Shown: positions 9,001-20,100 of the stretch, piece after piece
How positions within the stretch are numbered: the stretch's first letter is position 1
Layout of the letters: every line of letters begins with the position of its first letter
Source of the DNA: Crambe crambe
Lineage: Eukaryota > Porifera > Demospongiae > Poecilosclerida > Crambeidae
Direction of reading: 5' to 3'
DNA: 64,000 bases
Assembly (NCBI GenBank): GCA_963924555.1
Contig: OZ004585.1
Span: 3,733,488 to 3,797,487 of the forward strand
Made by a program: the position numbers and the translations under genes
The notes under the pieces: generated by a model
Seen by the model: only the letters and a program-made list of their open reading frames with translations
The model's database searches: none
Told to the model about the DNA's origin: nothing

Positions 9001-12000
9001 CTACAACAGTTTTTGAGATAATCTTGTGGTGATCATGAGATGAATTGACAGCATGTGCGGCTGCCCCACTGTCTCTATGTTTAAAGTCTTGATGAGGTTG
9101 AAGTAGACAGAAATTTCAAGAACATTAATATAAAACTGCTTGTATAGTTTTCCTGAGTGTACAGTTTCCATTATAAATCTAATGCCTGTAAAAGTTATAA
9201 TAATGGCTAAGTAACTCTTCCCACTATAATAAAGAGCACAGCAAAGTAGTAATAGGAATCCAGTCCAGTAACGTGTTTGGATTGTGTATGGGAGTCTATA
9301 GCATAGGCTTGATTCTATTCAACCAGCACCAGTATCTTCTTGCTAAAACGTAATGTAGTTTATGACCCAATAGAAGAAGAAGAGTGTAAGGTATAAAGAA
9401 GAACACAAGAACTAATGAACTCACTACTGCTACGAAAGGTGCTTTGAGTGCAAATAGGGTATATTTGGCATGGAGACTGTTTTGTTTTCAGGATAATCTA
9501 AATCAGCAAAAGAGTATAATGATCTTCAATATTTTAGTGTAGGACATGAGCAGCAGGGTAGCCAGCACTGCTATTGGATTGTGTCCTATTTAATTTTGAC
9601 ACCATAATGGAATACCTGCTGATGAATATAATCAGAATGATGATTATCCAGATAAATATAGGAAAAGCAAACTGAAGCCAAGTTTGTGAGTAGGCATCTA
9701 ATCCATCATAAAAGCAGGTCTGAAAACCAAGGTCAAGGTTTAACCAAGCCAAGAAAACTGTAAGGATGTTTTGTGTTTTAGGAATAAAAGCCATTTTATT
9801 TGCCTGTACTATATTTGCATACAGTATTACACTGTTAAGAATCCCAGTGGCAACTGTGAGTCTCAAAACAGAGAGGAAAGCAACCAGAGCCATTCCAGCA
9901 GCAGCAAAAGGGATGAGTAGAGCTAAATAGGCATTGGAACAAATCTGGCAGGTGGAACCACCAAGCATGAGGCTGTAGTTGGCAGCACAAGGTCCACAAA
10001 ATAATCCACTTCGGTTTGAGTCACACTGAGCATCTAAGTCATCCAGAGAGATTTGAATATCATCTTTCTTGCAGTATTTTGCTGGACAGGAGTTACTCAG
10101 GACTAGACCTTGATAAGTTGTATTTGAATATGAGATACCTATCCAAAACTCCAAGCCATCCGATTTTATTAGGAAAGGAATGTCGGCTATGGTACAGTTG
10201 ACACGATACTGTTGCAATCTTTCCTCACAGATGCACCTTTCATCATATTGAGTGAAACCATCGGGACATGGCAAAAGAGTTGCATTAATGATCACACTGG
10301 CAGAACCTATGTCACGACAGGGTCCATCAGGTTACAATACCACTTGGTCAAAATCGTTGGAAGAATATAAAGTATAGAGTAACAAATGGCAGTAATCTGG
10401 AAGCTGTTGAGAACTTTGATGGGTCCCTAACCTTGCCTTAGTGCTGGTTAGAGCTGTAACTGATGTGGAAGTGGTTCCAACTTGTGCAATAGCTAGGATG
10501 GGAACAGTGAACTGTTGACCTCTGTAGATTTGAACACTATGAGTCTTTGGACATAAGGTACGAGTACTTTCATTGCCATTGCAAACACATAAGTCATATG
10601 GTGCTGATGTTATCCCCTTTCCATGGTCAGTTTGTGAATTAACAGACATTAGAGGTTCAAATGCTTCATGACCAGTATGAAATTCTGAATTTATTCTACA
10701 TCTGTCTAGCAACCCACCATATAGGAAGTTACCATCCTTTCCAGCTGTGTCATTTTGGGAATAAATCCTAATTGATGAAAGTTCATCATAAGTATAGGCT
10801 GGAGGTGGCCGAATGAAACAATACGGTAACTTTACAAATTCATCTAGACTGAGTGCTTGGGAGCACTGATATGCCACCTCCATATTGGGTTGCAAAGTTA
10901 CTTGAGGTGATAAGTATTGCTTGTGAATCAAGTTCCGTTAGAAGAGTCAGTGATGCTCCTGTATCCAAGAACATAGCACCACCATCATATGCCGTGTTAT
11001 ATGTAAAGTTCAATATTCCTTGAGTTTCCATTGAAGTACCTGCAGCATAGATTGCTCCACCATCTTTATTTGCTGTATTGTGTATAAAAACTGTGTTTCC
11101 GTGAAATGATACCTTTCCCTGTAGAATATTCAGTGCACCACCATCACCACTAGGGTTACTATTGCTACTAAACAGAGTGTTATTCTCGAATATTATTGTA
11201 GTAGTGTCTGCTTTTATGCCTCCACCAGCCTTTCCAATGTTATTTTTTATTTCTGTTGTCCCATTAAAAGTGATGGTACACTTAGAAACATGTAAGGCAC
11301 TTCCACCAGAGTTACCTCTAATTTCAGAATTTTTAAATGTCATTTTTACTGATTCAGCATAAACAGCTCCTCCATGATAATATGCCGAATTATTTATGAA
11401 TTTTGAAGAAAGCACAATAATTATTTCTTCTTGTCTATCTTCATCTTTGTCTATGTGTAGTGCACCACCTGTTTCAGCAGTGTTGCCGATGAAAATCAGG
11501 TACTCATAGGCAATCACTGAGGCAGACTTAATAAACATCCCGCCTCCCTCTGAGGTAGCAATGTTTTCTCTAAACACTATGCTACCATTAAAGATTGTCT
11601 TAGAGTGTTGTATAAATATTGCTCCACCCCAAAAAGCCTTGTTGCAAGAGAAGTGAACTGTACCTGATATTAAGAGATCTCCATTATCAACTGCCAGGGC
11701 TCCACCCCTGCTTGGTGCAAAGTAATGCCTAGCATAGAGTGCAGAATTATTGTGAAATTTATTTAGGCCTTTCATTTCTAGCCTGCAGCGAGAACACTCT
11801 AAAACTCCTGCTGTATATCGGGCAGAATTGTGAATGAAATAATTGCTTCCATCAAGCAATAGGTTGCTTGACATCACATTTATAGCTCCACCTTCTCTGG
11901 CACCGCTATTTCTTGCAAATATACTACCAGATATGGTAAGGTTAGTATTGTCCCTGGCAAGGATAGCTCCACCTGTACTCTTAAAGGTTGAATTTATAAC

Positions 12001-12486
12001 CATACTGTTGGAGTGTTTCATGTCTATTGCCCTTACTGCAATTAGTTTTCCATTGCCTTGGAAAATTGTGTGGGAAATGTAAACTCTATCACAGTTTACT
12101 AGTTTCAAAGCAGCTCCTTGATTAACTTGAGTATAATCTAGGAGGAATGACAATCCTTCAATCATTAAGTCTGACACATTGTCAAATATGATGATGTTGG
12201 TAGAACAAATGATGTTCACAGATGTAAGATTTTTCTGCTCTCCTTTCAAAGTTACATTTGAAATATTTGTCAGGTTCAACTTGGCTTGATGCAGGCTATG
12301 ATTACCAGGCAAAAACTCGAGAGTAATATCTGAAGTGAAATTGTTTTGCTCTGTGTACTGATACAAGGTAAGACAAGGCAGGTCTGGACAGCTTGAATTT
12401 GGAGAATGACTTGTCCTTATATAAAGAATATCGGATGAAATGATGAAGGATGGCAGCATAAACCACAAGGCTAGTGGTACTAACAT
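9001..12486 (-). pseudogene. Beta-helix (GGAI-repeat) multi-pass membrane protein, broken
   Basis: The gene starts with a hydrophobic signal peptide (MLVPLALWFMLPSFIISS) at 12,486. The next 500 or so residues are parallel beta-helix repeats with recurring GGAI/GGAL and N-glycosylation sites (NNS, NxT). Then come a Cys-rich segment (GLFCGPCAANYSL) and several membrane helices (LALLIPFAAAGMALVAFL, TWLQFAFPIFIWIIIILI). Breaks: a frame change at about 10,855, a TAA at 10,332-10,334 in an otherwise continuous frame, and frame changes near 9,577, 9,500, 9,430 and 9,300. Homologous coding continues past the last long open frame: LATLLLMSYTKIL, FIPYTLLLLLG, RYWTGFLLLL and GKLYKQFYINVLE, to a stop at 9,001. 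This matches a large sponge/cnidarian family of presumed surface proteins of unknown function. With six breaks I call it a pseudogene. Confidence 0.75.
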
Positions 12487-14333
12487 TTTGTATTTTGCTG
12501 CAGCTCTAAATCAACTAGCTGCTATACTGTGCAATTTATGTCTAGAGCTATTCCCAGCTGGGAAGAATAAGAATTGGGAGTACATTATTGAATATATTGT
12601 GTACCTAAACACTGAATGTGCTAAAGAGATGTTTTACCAAACATCATTATGTCAATAGAGCTCCTCAATGGCAGTATGATGATTCATGAGTAGTTTCAGT
12701 TCGAATTGATTGTAGCTATATATGGTAAACAGCCAATCCCTACATGCTAGGAAGATACACATACGCAAGTTTGGGGCTCAGCATAATAGTTTGATAGCAG
12801 CATTTCTGATCAGAAGTCTTTATCCATTCATACATACATATAGACTCACTTGAATAATTTTGATGTTGAATGTACATGAAAAGATGTTATAGCTAAAAAC
12901 CAAAGAAGAAAGAAAGGAAAGAATTATTTATGTAGACCATGATAGTTATAATTAATTCAGTTCATCTTCCTTCATCAAATGAAAATCACTGGGATGGAGT
13001 TGTTGAGGTATTTTAAGGGATGGGGTTATGGGAAACAGCACCTGGTATTATTTTGAAATGGTTTAAAATCTGAGTACAATGAATACTATAGATAATTATA
13101 TGTATCAAAAGTGACATATGTGTGCTTTGACAATCCACACTAGCTACTCTCTCTCACACATGTGAAATGAAGGTGAAACGGTATGCTTCAATAATGAACA
13201 GAGAAATATTGTGATATTGGTGGATTTGGCCATCTAAGCAACAACTTTGACACATTGTTAAGATCAATAAGTATTCCATCATCTCAACTACAACCCAAGA
13301 CTTGCCTGAATGAAAGTTGATGGACAGCTCCATTATCATCACTGTCTCACTCAAATATCACCAGGATACCTAGCTATTTTCCACCTAGTAGTCCCATACA
13401 GCTGGAGTACTTTAACTTGCTCCCCCAGGGGATACTTACAGTCATGCACTGGGAAGTTTTTAATGAGACCACTAGCTAGCACTCAAATGTGAATCTAATC
13501 TGCATGACTTTGACTGTTAAGACCTAAAATTAATTGGTCACATTTTTTTTGTTGCTATTTTTACCAAGGGTGTAGCTTGTGAAAATTGGCCATTTAATGA
13601 GACCACTAGCATGGGAATTCACCAAGGCTATATTTTCTATTTTAACGAGATCGCTAGCACTTAAGTATGAATCTAGACCTTAGATTCACTTACTTCAAAT
13701 TGGACTACAAGAACATACCTCGATCACAACCCAATAGTTTAATATACAAGTTAGCTATACATAATTGAGGTGGTAGGTGCCTAATACACAATACAATGAT
13801 GTTTATTCTTCCCTGCCATTCAAAAACTGGCTATGAGTACAGCTAATGACACACAGAGCTCAAACTAAGGTTGGACCACCAGATGGCTGATAGCAAACCC
13901 AACTCTAATTGGCAAGGCCGATTGGGCATCAGCAGAAATTTGGTGCATTAATTGGATATTGAACCTTTAGCTTCTTGTCTGGGCAGTGACACAAGGAAGC
14001 AGCTAGAATCAATGTGTTGACCATCTCATGCCAGATGGTCGGTATTCCATGTGCATTTACTCAATTAGGTGCACATCTTCAGGGTACCACTAGGGCTTTC
14101 TGAATAGTAACAAGCAAAAGAATGGGGAAAAAATTATGCTAAATAAAAAGGCCATACTTCTATTATCAGTGTAGGTAGCTAAAGGTTTGCTATAGATGTG
14201 GGTAGAAGTTGAGAAAAGACTTATACAAGTGTGGTGCATCTTTTTATCCTTTCCAATCAGAAGAAATATAATAGCTACTTGGGAATTAAAGGCAAAAAAA
14301 AAAAAGTTACATGAACTTATGTGGACAAAATCA
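12487..14333. other. Long intergenic spacer
   Basis: No convincing gene on either strand. Two imperfect copies of a short block (AATGAGACCACTAGC) lie at about 13,461 and 13,596, and a third, AACGAGATCGCTAGC, at about 13,643. A short inverted repeat sits around GACCATCT...AGATGGTC at about 14,019-14,040. Short open frames here have no recognisable domains. Confidence 0.4.
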
Positions 14334-16193
14334 TCAGCAAAGCAAAGGTAAATTATAGCCTATGCAGATGAAAGGAGCCCAAAAGAACCAATGTTCGAAA
14401 TCCTTTTCTTGACGTAATTGCAGCTTGGCTTCAACAATGGCTTGGGAGGGTTTAGTTCCCCTCTTACACAATGCTCTGTAAAGGTGCACAGCAAATTTCT
14501 TGGCAGCTTCATCTAAGACTGGCCAAAGTGTAGCTATCACAGTTTCCGCTCCAGCAGCTCGGAATGCCTGTGCAAGGGTACTAGCAGATTCTCCTGGAGT
14601 TGTGAAGCCAATGGATGAAACGCAAGTTGAAAGGTAGACAAGCCGGGTGTGTGTAAGGTGGATTCTACATGCTGCCATGGCAGTGAGTTCCCCAGTTCCA
14701 GCAGCTGGTACTATCTTACTTTGCTTTTCAAATCTGTAAGTGTTAATCCCTGCCAAAGCCAGCCCTGTGGTCATATCTGTCCAAAAATTCCCACCATATA
14801 GGTTACCCCCACTAGGTTGTGAAAATCCATGGGTAGAGAAGTGAACAAGAAGAGGTGAATTCATCTGAATAGCTTGTAGAAGAGTAGCATTCTTTCCTGA
14901 AAGTATTGACAAATTCAATATTCCATCTTCAACAAGAGAAAGAGTGTCTTGGACTTCTACAGCTTCCTCCAATGACTTCGGGAGGTGGTCCACTTTTTTC
15001 TTCTGTCCACTATCAGAGGAAATGCCAAGACTTTCTTTGAGTAAATCCCAAAAGCTAGAATTTAGTATGCCTCCACTGTCTTCGGGAGTGTCAATTTTCA
15101 AATCATAATCCGGATCAGCAAATAAGAGACACTCAGTACTGATAGAGTTGGTAACTGGGTTACGTTCAGCAGCAGCATCAATACCCTCTTTCCAATTGTC
15201 AAGATGGTGAATGCTCCATTCACGTAGTGCTTCCCTACAACTTGAAAGGTAAGTGATTGAGCATTTTTCAAACAGATACTTTCCATCTTCCCATGGAAGA
15301 AGATCCAGAGGAAGATTGCTTAAGGTCATGTCTGGACAGAGATAAAGAAAATCTACCTTGCAACCATTAATGATATTCTTGATTGCTTCAGGAAATAGAA
15401 TATCACATATCTTCCTTCCAATAATATCAGCTTCTTGTTGACACCTGACACGTTTGATAGCATCCAAAGGTGAACAAGTAATGACTTCATTCAGCTTCTG
15501 TGGCCACTCCTTAGTCAGAGGAATAAGTGGATGAAAATTAACTACTGTCACTATTGGGTTTCCCTGTGGGAGCAGGAGCACCAAAATTCCTTTCATACCA
15601 ATATTTTCAGGCATATGAATATTTTCTGGAGCAGTTCCTACAACAGCAATTTCCAAAATAGCTTCATTTGGCTCAAGAATCTTTTTTATCATACTATGTG
15701 ACTGCTGGGAAAGCTGTAGCATCAAAATTGCACCCCACTTCTCTAAAATAGCCTTCTGATCATGCTGATACTGTTGCATTACTGACTCCAGGTTTGTGTT
15801 CACTTCAGTTTCCATCAACTTCCCAGACTTATGAAGCTCATCAATGGACAGGAAAGCTCTAGAAAAGTGGGTTTTTAGCCCAAAATGCATGAGCATTGCA
15901 CGAAATTCGCTGTAGAGGCATTTCCATCGGACTAACATATCTGGCAGTAAAGAAAAGTCCAGCTTGTGTAATAAAAGAGCAGTTAGTGAGTTTCTGCTGG
16001 TGGAAATCATTGCTGAAGCATCCTCAAGAGTCCAAATACTCAATTCGAGCTTGCGAAGAAGAAACACGAAAAAGTGTTTTTGTTCTCCAAGAATGAAGGC
16101 TTCTAGGGACTTTTCTGCCTGCTTGAGTTTCATCAACATTAAAATGTAAATGATACCGAAGTATAATTTATATTCTATGTTCACTTGATACAA
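14334..16193 (-). CDS. CHAT-domain (caspase-like) protease
   Basis: This open frame of 619 residues has a CHAT domain at about 250-615. The catalytic pair is visible: His455 in VHFSTHGF and Cys524 in VYLSTCVSS, with the family hallmarks GESASTLAQAFRAAGA and VIATLWPV between Cys and the C-terminus. CHAT domains are caspase/separase-clan cysteine proteases; in animals they usually follow TPR or helical repeats. The N-terminal 200 residues here are helical. The apparent start (MYQVNIEYKLY) may be intronic read-through, since a plausible splice acceptor (CTCAAGCAG) lies about 55 bases downstream, so upstream exons are likely. The gene is head to head with the CARD-NACHT-LRR gene at 17,102, which hints at shared control. 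The catalytic core is intact; the substrate is unknown. Confidence 0.88.
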   Translation of the reverse strand: MYQVNIEYKLYFGIIYILMLMKLKQAEKSLEAFILGEQKHFFVFLLRKLELSIWTLEDASAMISTSRNSLTALLLHKLDFSLLPDMLVRWKCLYSEFRAMLMHFGLKTHFSRAFLSIDELHKSGKLMETEVNTNLESVMQQYQHDQKAILEKWGAILMLQLSQQSHSMIKKILEPNEAILEIAVVGTAPENIHMPENIGMKGILVLLLPQGNPIVTVVNFHPLIPLTKEWPQKLNEVITCSPLDAIKRVRCQQEADIIGRKICDILFPEAIKNIINGCKVDFLYLCPDMTLSNLPLDLLPWEDGKYLFEKCSITYLSSCREALREWSIHHLDNWKEGIDAAAERNPVTNSISTECLLFADPDYDLKIDTPEDSGGILNSSFWDLLKESLGISSDSGQKKKVDHLPKSLEEAVEVQDTLSLVEDGILNLSILSGKNATLLQAIQMNSPLLVHFSTHGFSQPSGGNLYGGNFWTDMTTGLALAGINTYRFEKQSKIVPAAGTGELTAMAACRIHLTHTRLVYLSTCVSSIGFTTPGESASTLAQAFRAAGAETVIATLWPVLDEAAKKFAVHLYRALCKRGTKPSQAIVEAKLQLRQEKDFEHWFFWAPFICIGYNLPLLC

Positions 16194-16366
16194 CTATGGC
16201 AATCTGTTCGAATGAAAATTTATGTATGGGCAAAGTCATAATAATGATATTGTTTTGTTGGGATGCCAAGTCATAGATCATACAAGTTTTGAAAGAAAAC
16301 TGCATTTTTTTATGGCTGTTGATCAGAGAAGTGTAACTTTTAAATCCATTAATATGATCCATGTAG

Positions 16367-16860
16367 CTATAAGATTCTTGACATTAGTAATTCAGAAGGG
16401 CTCTTGGCTTTAACTTCTTTAATCAATGTTTTCATGTACTGTGTAACTTCATTTGGTTGAGTAGCTAAGTGTACTCTCTTTTTGCTACTTCCCAACTCAT
16501 CGAAGATTCTTGTGGCAAAGACTCTGAGCGAATAAATACACCACTGGAACTCAATTTTAGTATACTGTCTTCTAACATTAGCCATGTAGCTAGCTATGTC
16601 CTTCACTTCCTCCTTTTCCCATGTTCATACTTGGATAATAATTTCTCAGTTACAGGACAGTAATCCTTTTGCTTTCCTGGCTTAAAGCTATACCACGTCC
16701 AACAAAGGAATCAAGAAGACTTATTATTGTACCTATGTGATGACCAAGATAATCTTCTGTGTTGAGAATTGACTGTTCAAATAATGCTTGTGAAAGCATT
16801 CGGATAGCTGTGTGCCCCAAGTTCATGCAGTTGAAGGTATATGTATATGAAAGAATCACC
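16367..16860 (-). other. Possible upstream (helical repeat) exons of the CHAT gene
   Basis: Two minus-strand open segments have an amphipathic, TPR-like look. The first (about 16,828-16,650) starts MNLGHTAIRMLSQALFEQS and ends at a possible donor (GTCCT then GTAACT). The second (about 16,600-16,367) contains RRQYTKIEFQWCIYSLRVF. CHAT proteases of animals often carry TPR exons 5' of the protease exon, so these may belong to the gene at 14,334-16,193. I could not build a clean join with GT-AG borders and matching frame throughout. Confidence 0.25.
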
Positions 16861-17101
16861 AGTCCGTAACTGCATTAACAGGGGACTACCCCTGCTGCGC
16901 ATGCGCGATAAAGAGTAATAAAATGTCTGTACTTTGACCTCAATAAGGTCTAGCCTGTTGTGGGGACCCCACCCAATATTTTCCTTACTATGAACATTTT
17001 CATAGACTGATTGATTTTTGCCACGTAAATCTGTAAGTACCACTAGGTATGATGGCTAAACTATCATATCTCGTCAACAATTAGAGCCATTGCTGGTGGA
17101 A
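16861..17101. promoter_or_regulatory. Candidate divergent promoter between CHAT and NLR genes
   Basis: This interval of about 240 bases separates the most upstream CHAT-side open segment from the ATG of the CARD-NACHT-LRR gene. It includes CCCCTGCTGCGCATGCGCG (16,889-16,907). A related CCCCTGCTGCGCATACATG occurs 5' of MYND gene 2 (about 57,687-57,705), and a shorter form at about 224 before gene 1. That shared string could be a promoter element or a repeat. Confidence 0.25.
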
Positions 17102-20100
17102 ATGGCAGAGTCCAAGGAATATTCCACTATAGTCAAGTGCAGCAGGAAGCTGGAGATTGCTCTCAAGTCCGACAGAGATATAGCACAGTTTCTTCATGAG
17201 CAGGGACTCCTCATGACAGATGATTATGATGTCATCAACAGCCCAACATCAAGGCTTTCTCCTGCTGAGAAATCTAGCATACTGGTGGCTGCAATCAGAG
17301 ATCGAGTTGAACTCCATCCTCGCAATTATCATGTGGTGGTCAACTACATGCACCAGAACAGCACAAGCTACAGAGATATTATAGAGATTCTTGATACGGA
17401 GTATCAGAGAATCACAGGGGCTCCCAAACTTGAGGGAATGACCTCCATGATGGCCACATTAACCCTTCCTCCTGCACCCAATGCTGCTCTTTTGCAAATG
17501 AGATCTCCTAATGAGTCTTCCAAGGGTATGCTGGTCACACCCTCCCCTCCTCCTGCCATACCCAATGCCTCTCCTTCATCAAGATCTCCCTATGAAGGAA
17601 CGACCTTTAGAATTGCCACACCACCTCCCAGCAGTGGCTTGTTTTCAGCTTCCATAACACATTCCTCCACTGATGGTACCACAATATCCAATGACAACTC
17701 AGGTGAGCTCTATATGGAATATATAAACAGTACATTGTATCCTATCATTGTTACAACTCATAGGTAAATCTGCTACAGCAATGAAAGAACCCTTTGGAAT
17801 AGCCACACCCTCCCCTCCTTTTATAATACGGCCCTCATGGGATCCACCTAAAAGAGCCGAAAAGATGATGTGTGAAAAATCTGGCTTCGAAAGTTCACCA
17901 TGTAAGTTGTGCTACTGGGTCAAGTCATTAATGTTTTAATTCAGGCAGCAACCCTCTTCACTGTGTATTTAATTACCCAGTCTAACAACACTAATCAGGG
18001 TTCTATCTAGAATTTTTAAGTTGGGGTAGAAGTGTGTCAAAATCTGTGGAAGGGGGGTGCATGCAATTGTAGATGTGATGATCATGCGGCTGTTAGGCCG
18101 CAGTGAGCAGAGCACGAAGCAAAAAATGACATACTTTTGGAAACCTATAGAATTAATTGAATGTGTCCCTTCCCATGTGGAGCATGGAGCTGATACTTTA
18201 TGAAGAAAAAATTTAATGATTATGAGTCATTGACTATAGTCATCCACTATTGCCTCTAGTGTAGTGTTTGGTAGAAAGAGTATCTGGGCCCTCAATACAT
18301 TGTACACAAGGTGTGGTCAAGGGTATATCTTCACACATTCTGCTAGTTTTATTGAATTTAACAGCTAGCTAGCTAGCTAGCTAGCTGTGGTTAGTAATTA
18401 ACATGCATATAATGTAGCAACATATACGTACATTACTACACTATAATCTGAAGCTACCCGACGTATATGGCGCGCGGCTGTCCGAGTCATCCCTACATAG
18501 AGAGTGTTACCGCACTCTCTGATTAGCAGGGTTCTATCAACTGGGTAGAAGCTTCTACCCAAACACTCCAGCTTCTACCCCAAAATTTTCAGTCTAATTT
18601 CTTGCTGCGGCTGGATATACCGAAGAAAGATTCCATCCTTCTTGTTTCCTTACTTTTTTGAGCAGTGATCATCCCTACATCTTTTTTCATTTCACGAAAT
18701 GCTTTTTCCCTTATAATATATGGGATTGGGATAACTCTTGACACTCAACCTGGAACTTAAAGCTTAAAGTTAACAAAGACTTCCAAAATTTTACTTAGTG
18801 TATATAGTTTCTCTCTGTACACTACAACTTAAGGGTGCCGATACATCCCGCCCACGCATGGTTGCTATGGAAGAATAGCTTTAAAACTATTTGCCTTAGA
18901 GACATCTAACTTGGACCAAGTTATTACATACTAAAATAGTACTACACACACCAAAAATGAAGAGTGCCTGATGATTTTCACAGATGTTACAACCGATTTC
19001 ATTCTCAAGGTAAACTGCGTTGCATCTCAAAGACCGCTTGGATTCTATGGCTAATTTTTGTTATGAAGCTTCCTATACATATTTCTATCAAAATTACGAT
19101 GAGTTTTTGTTGATTTGTATTTTACTTTTCTATATATCCACACAAGACCATGCATTCTGGAAATTCTAGAATAGATATGAACTAAAATAAATCGTAACTT
19201 TTTAGACCTTACCTTGTAGTTATTGTACACAAATATTGGCTCATTCCCATGCTTGGTTCCTGAGTTGCCGTGATTTGTCTTTTAATCATGCTAGCATGAT
19301 GTGCCAGAGCAGCTGCTACTATTGTGGTTTACTATCTGTTATTTTAGCGCGGTAGTGTTTGTGGTTGATTAGTGGTTATAGTAGCACATGCCTCAGTTAC
19401 TATGTATTGGCACCCTTAAGAGTTCATGATGAATGGCTGCCACCAAAAATGGAAGTATCCAGAGTTAACCTTATATATAAATAAGGGAAAAATCATTTCG
19501 TGAAATGAAAAAAGATGTAGGGATGACCACTGCTCAAAAAAGTAAGGAAACAAGAAGGATGGAAATGGGATCAATCTTTGTTAGCCAACAATCCCTACAT
19601 ATACGTACATTACTGCACTATAATCTGAAGCTACCCGACGTATATGTAGGGATTGTTGGCTGGATACACAGAACAAAGATTGATCCCATTTCCATCCTTC
19701 TTGTTTCCTTACTTTTTTGAGCAGTGGTCATCCCTACATCTTTTTTCATTTCACGAAATGATTTTTCCTTTACTTGTTCCTGGTCTTTTTTCTTCTCTTT
19801 TATGATTTTAGCTATGTATAGAGTTCATTCTTCTATGTGTATGCAGGGACAGATGGAAGAAGAATAGTTCTCCAATAGCATAGCAACAAGTCAAGGTGTT
19901 GTGTTATTGCTGAGCTATAGCTACTTGGAGATTGAAGATGCTGAAATAGAGTCTACCGGTAGATGGATCGGTGAATCTAAAATCCTGATACAGTAGTCTA
20001 TGATCTAGCTAGAGATAGCTGAGTAATATTATAATTTCGAATAATTGGATATCAAATACATGCGCATGCGCCACTAATTGAATTAGTCGAGTGCTGTGCT

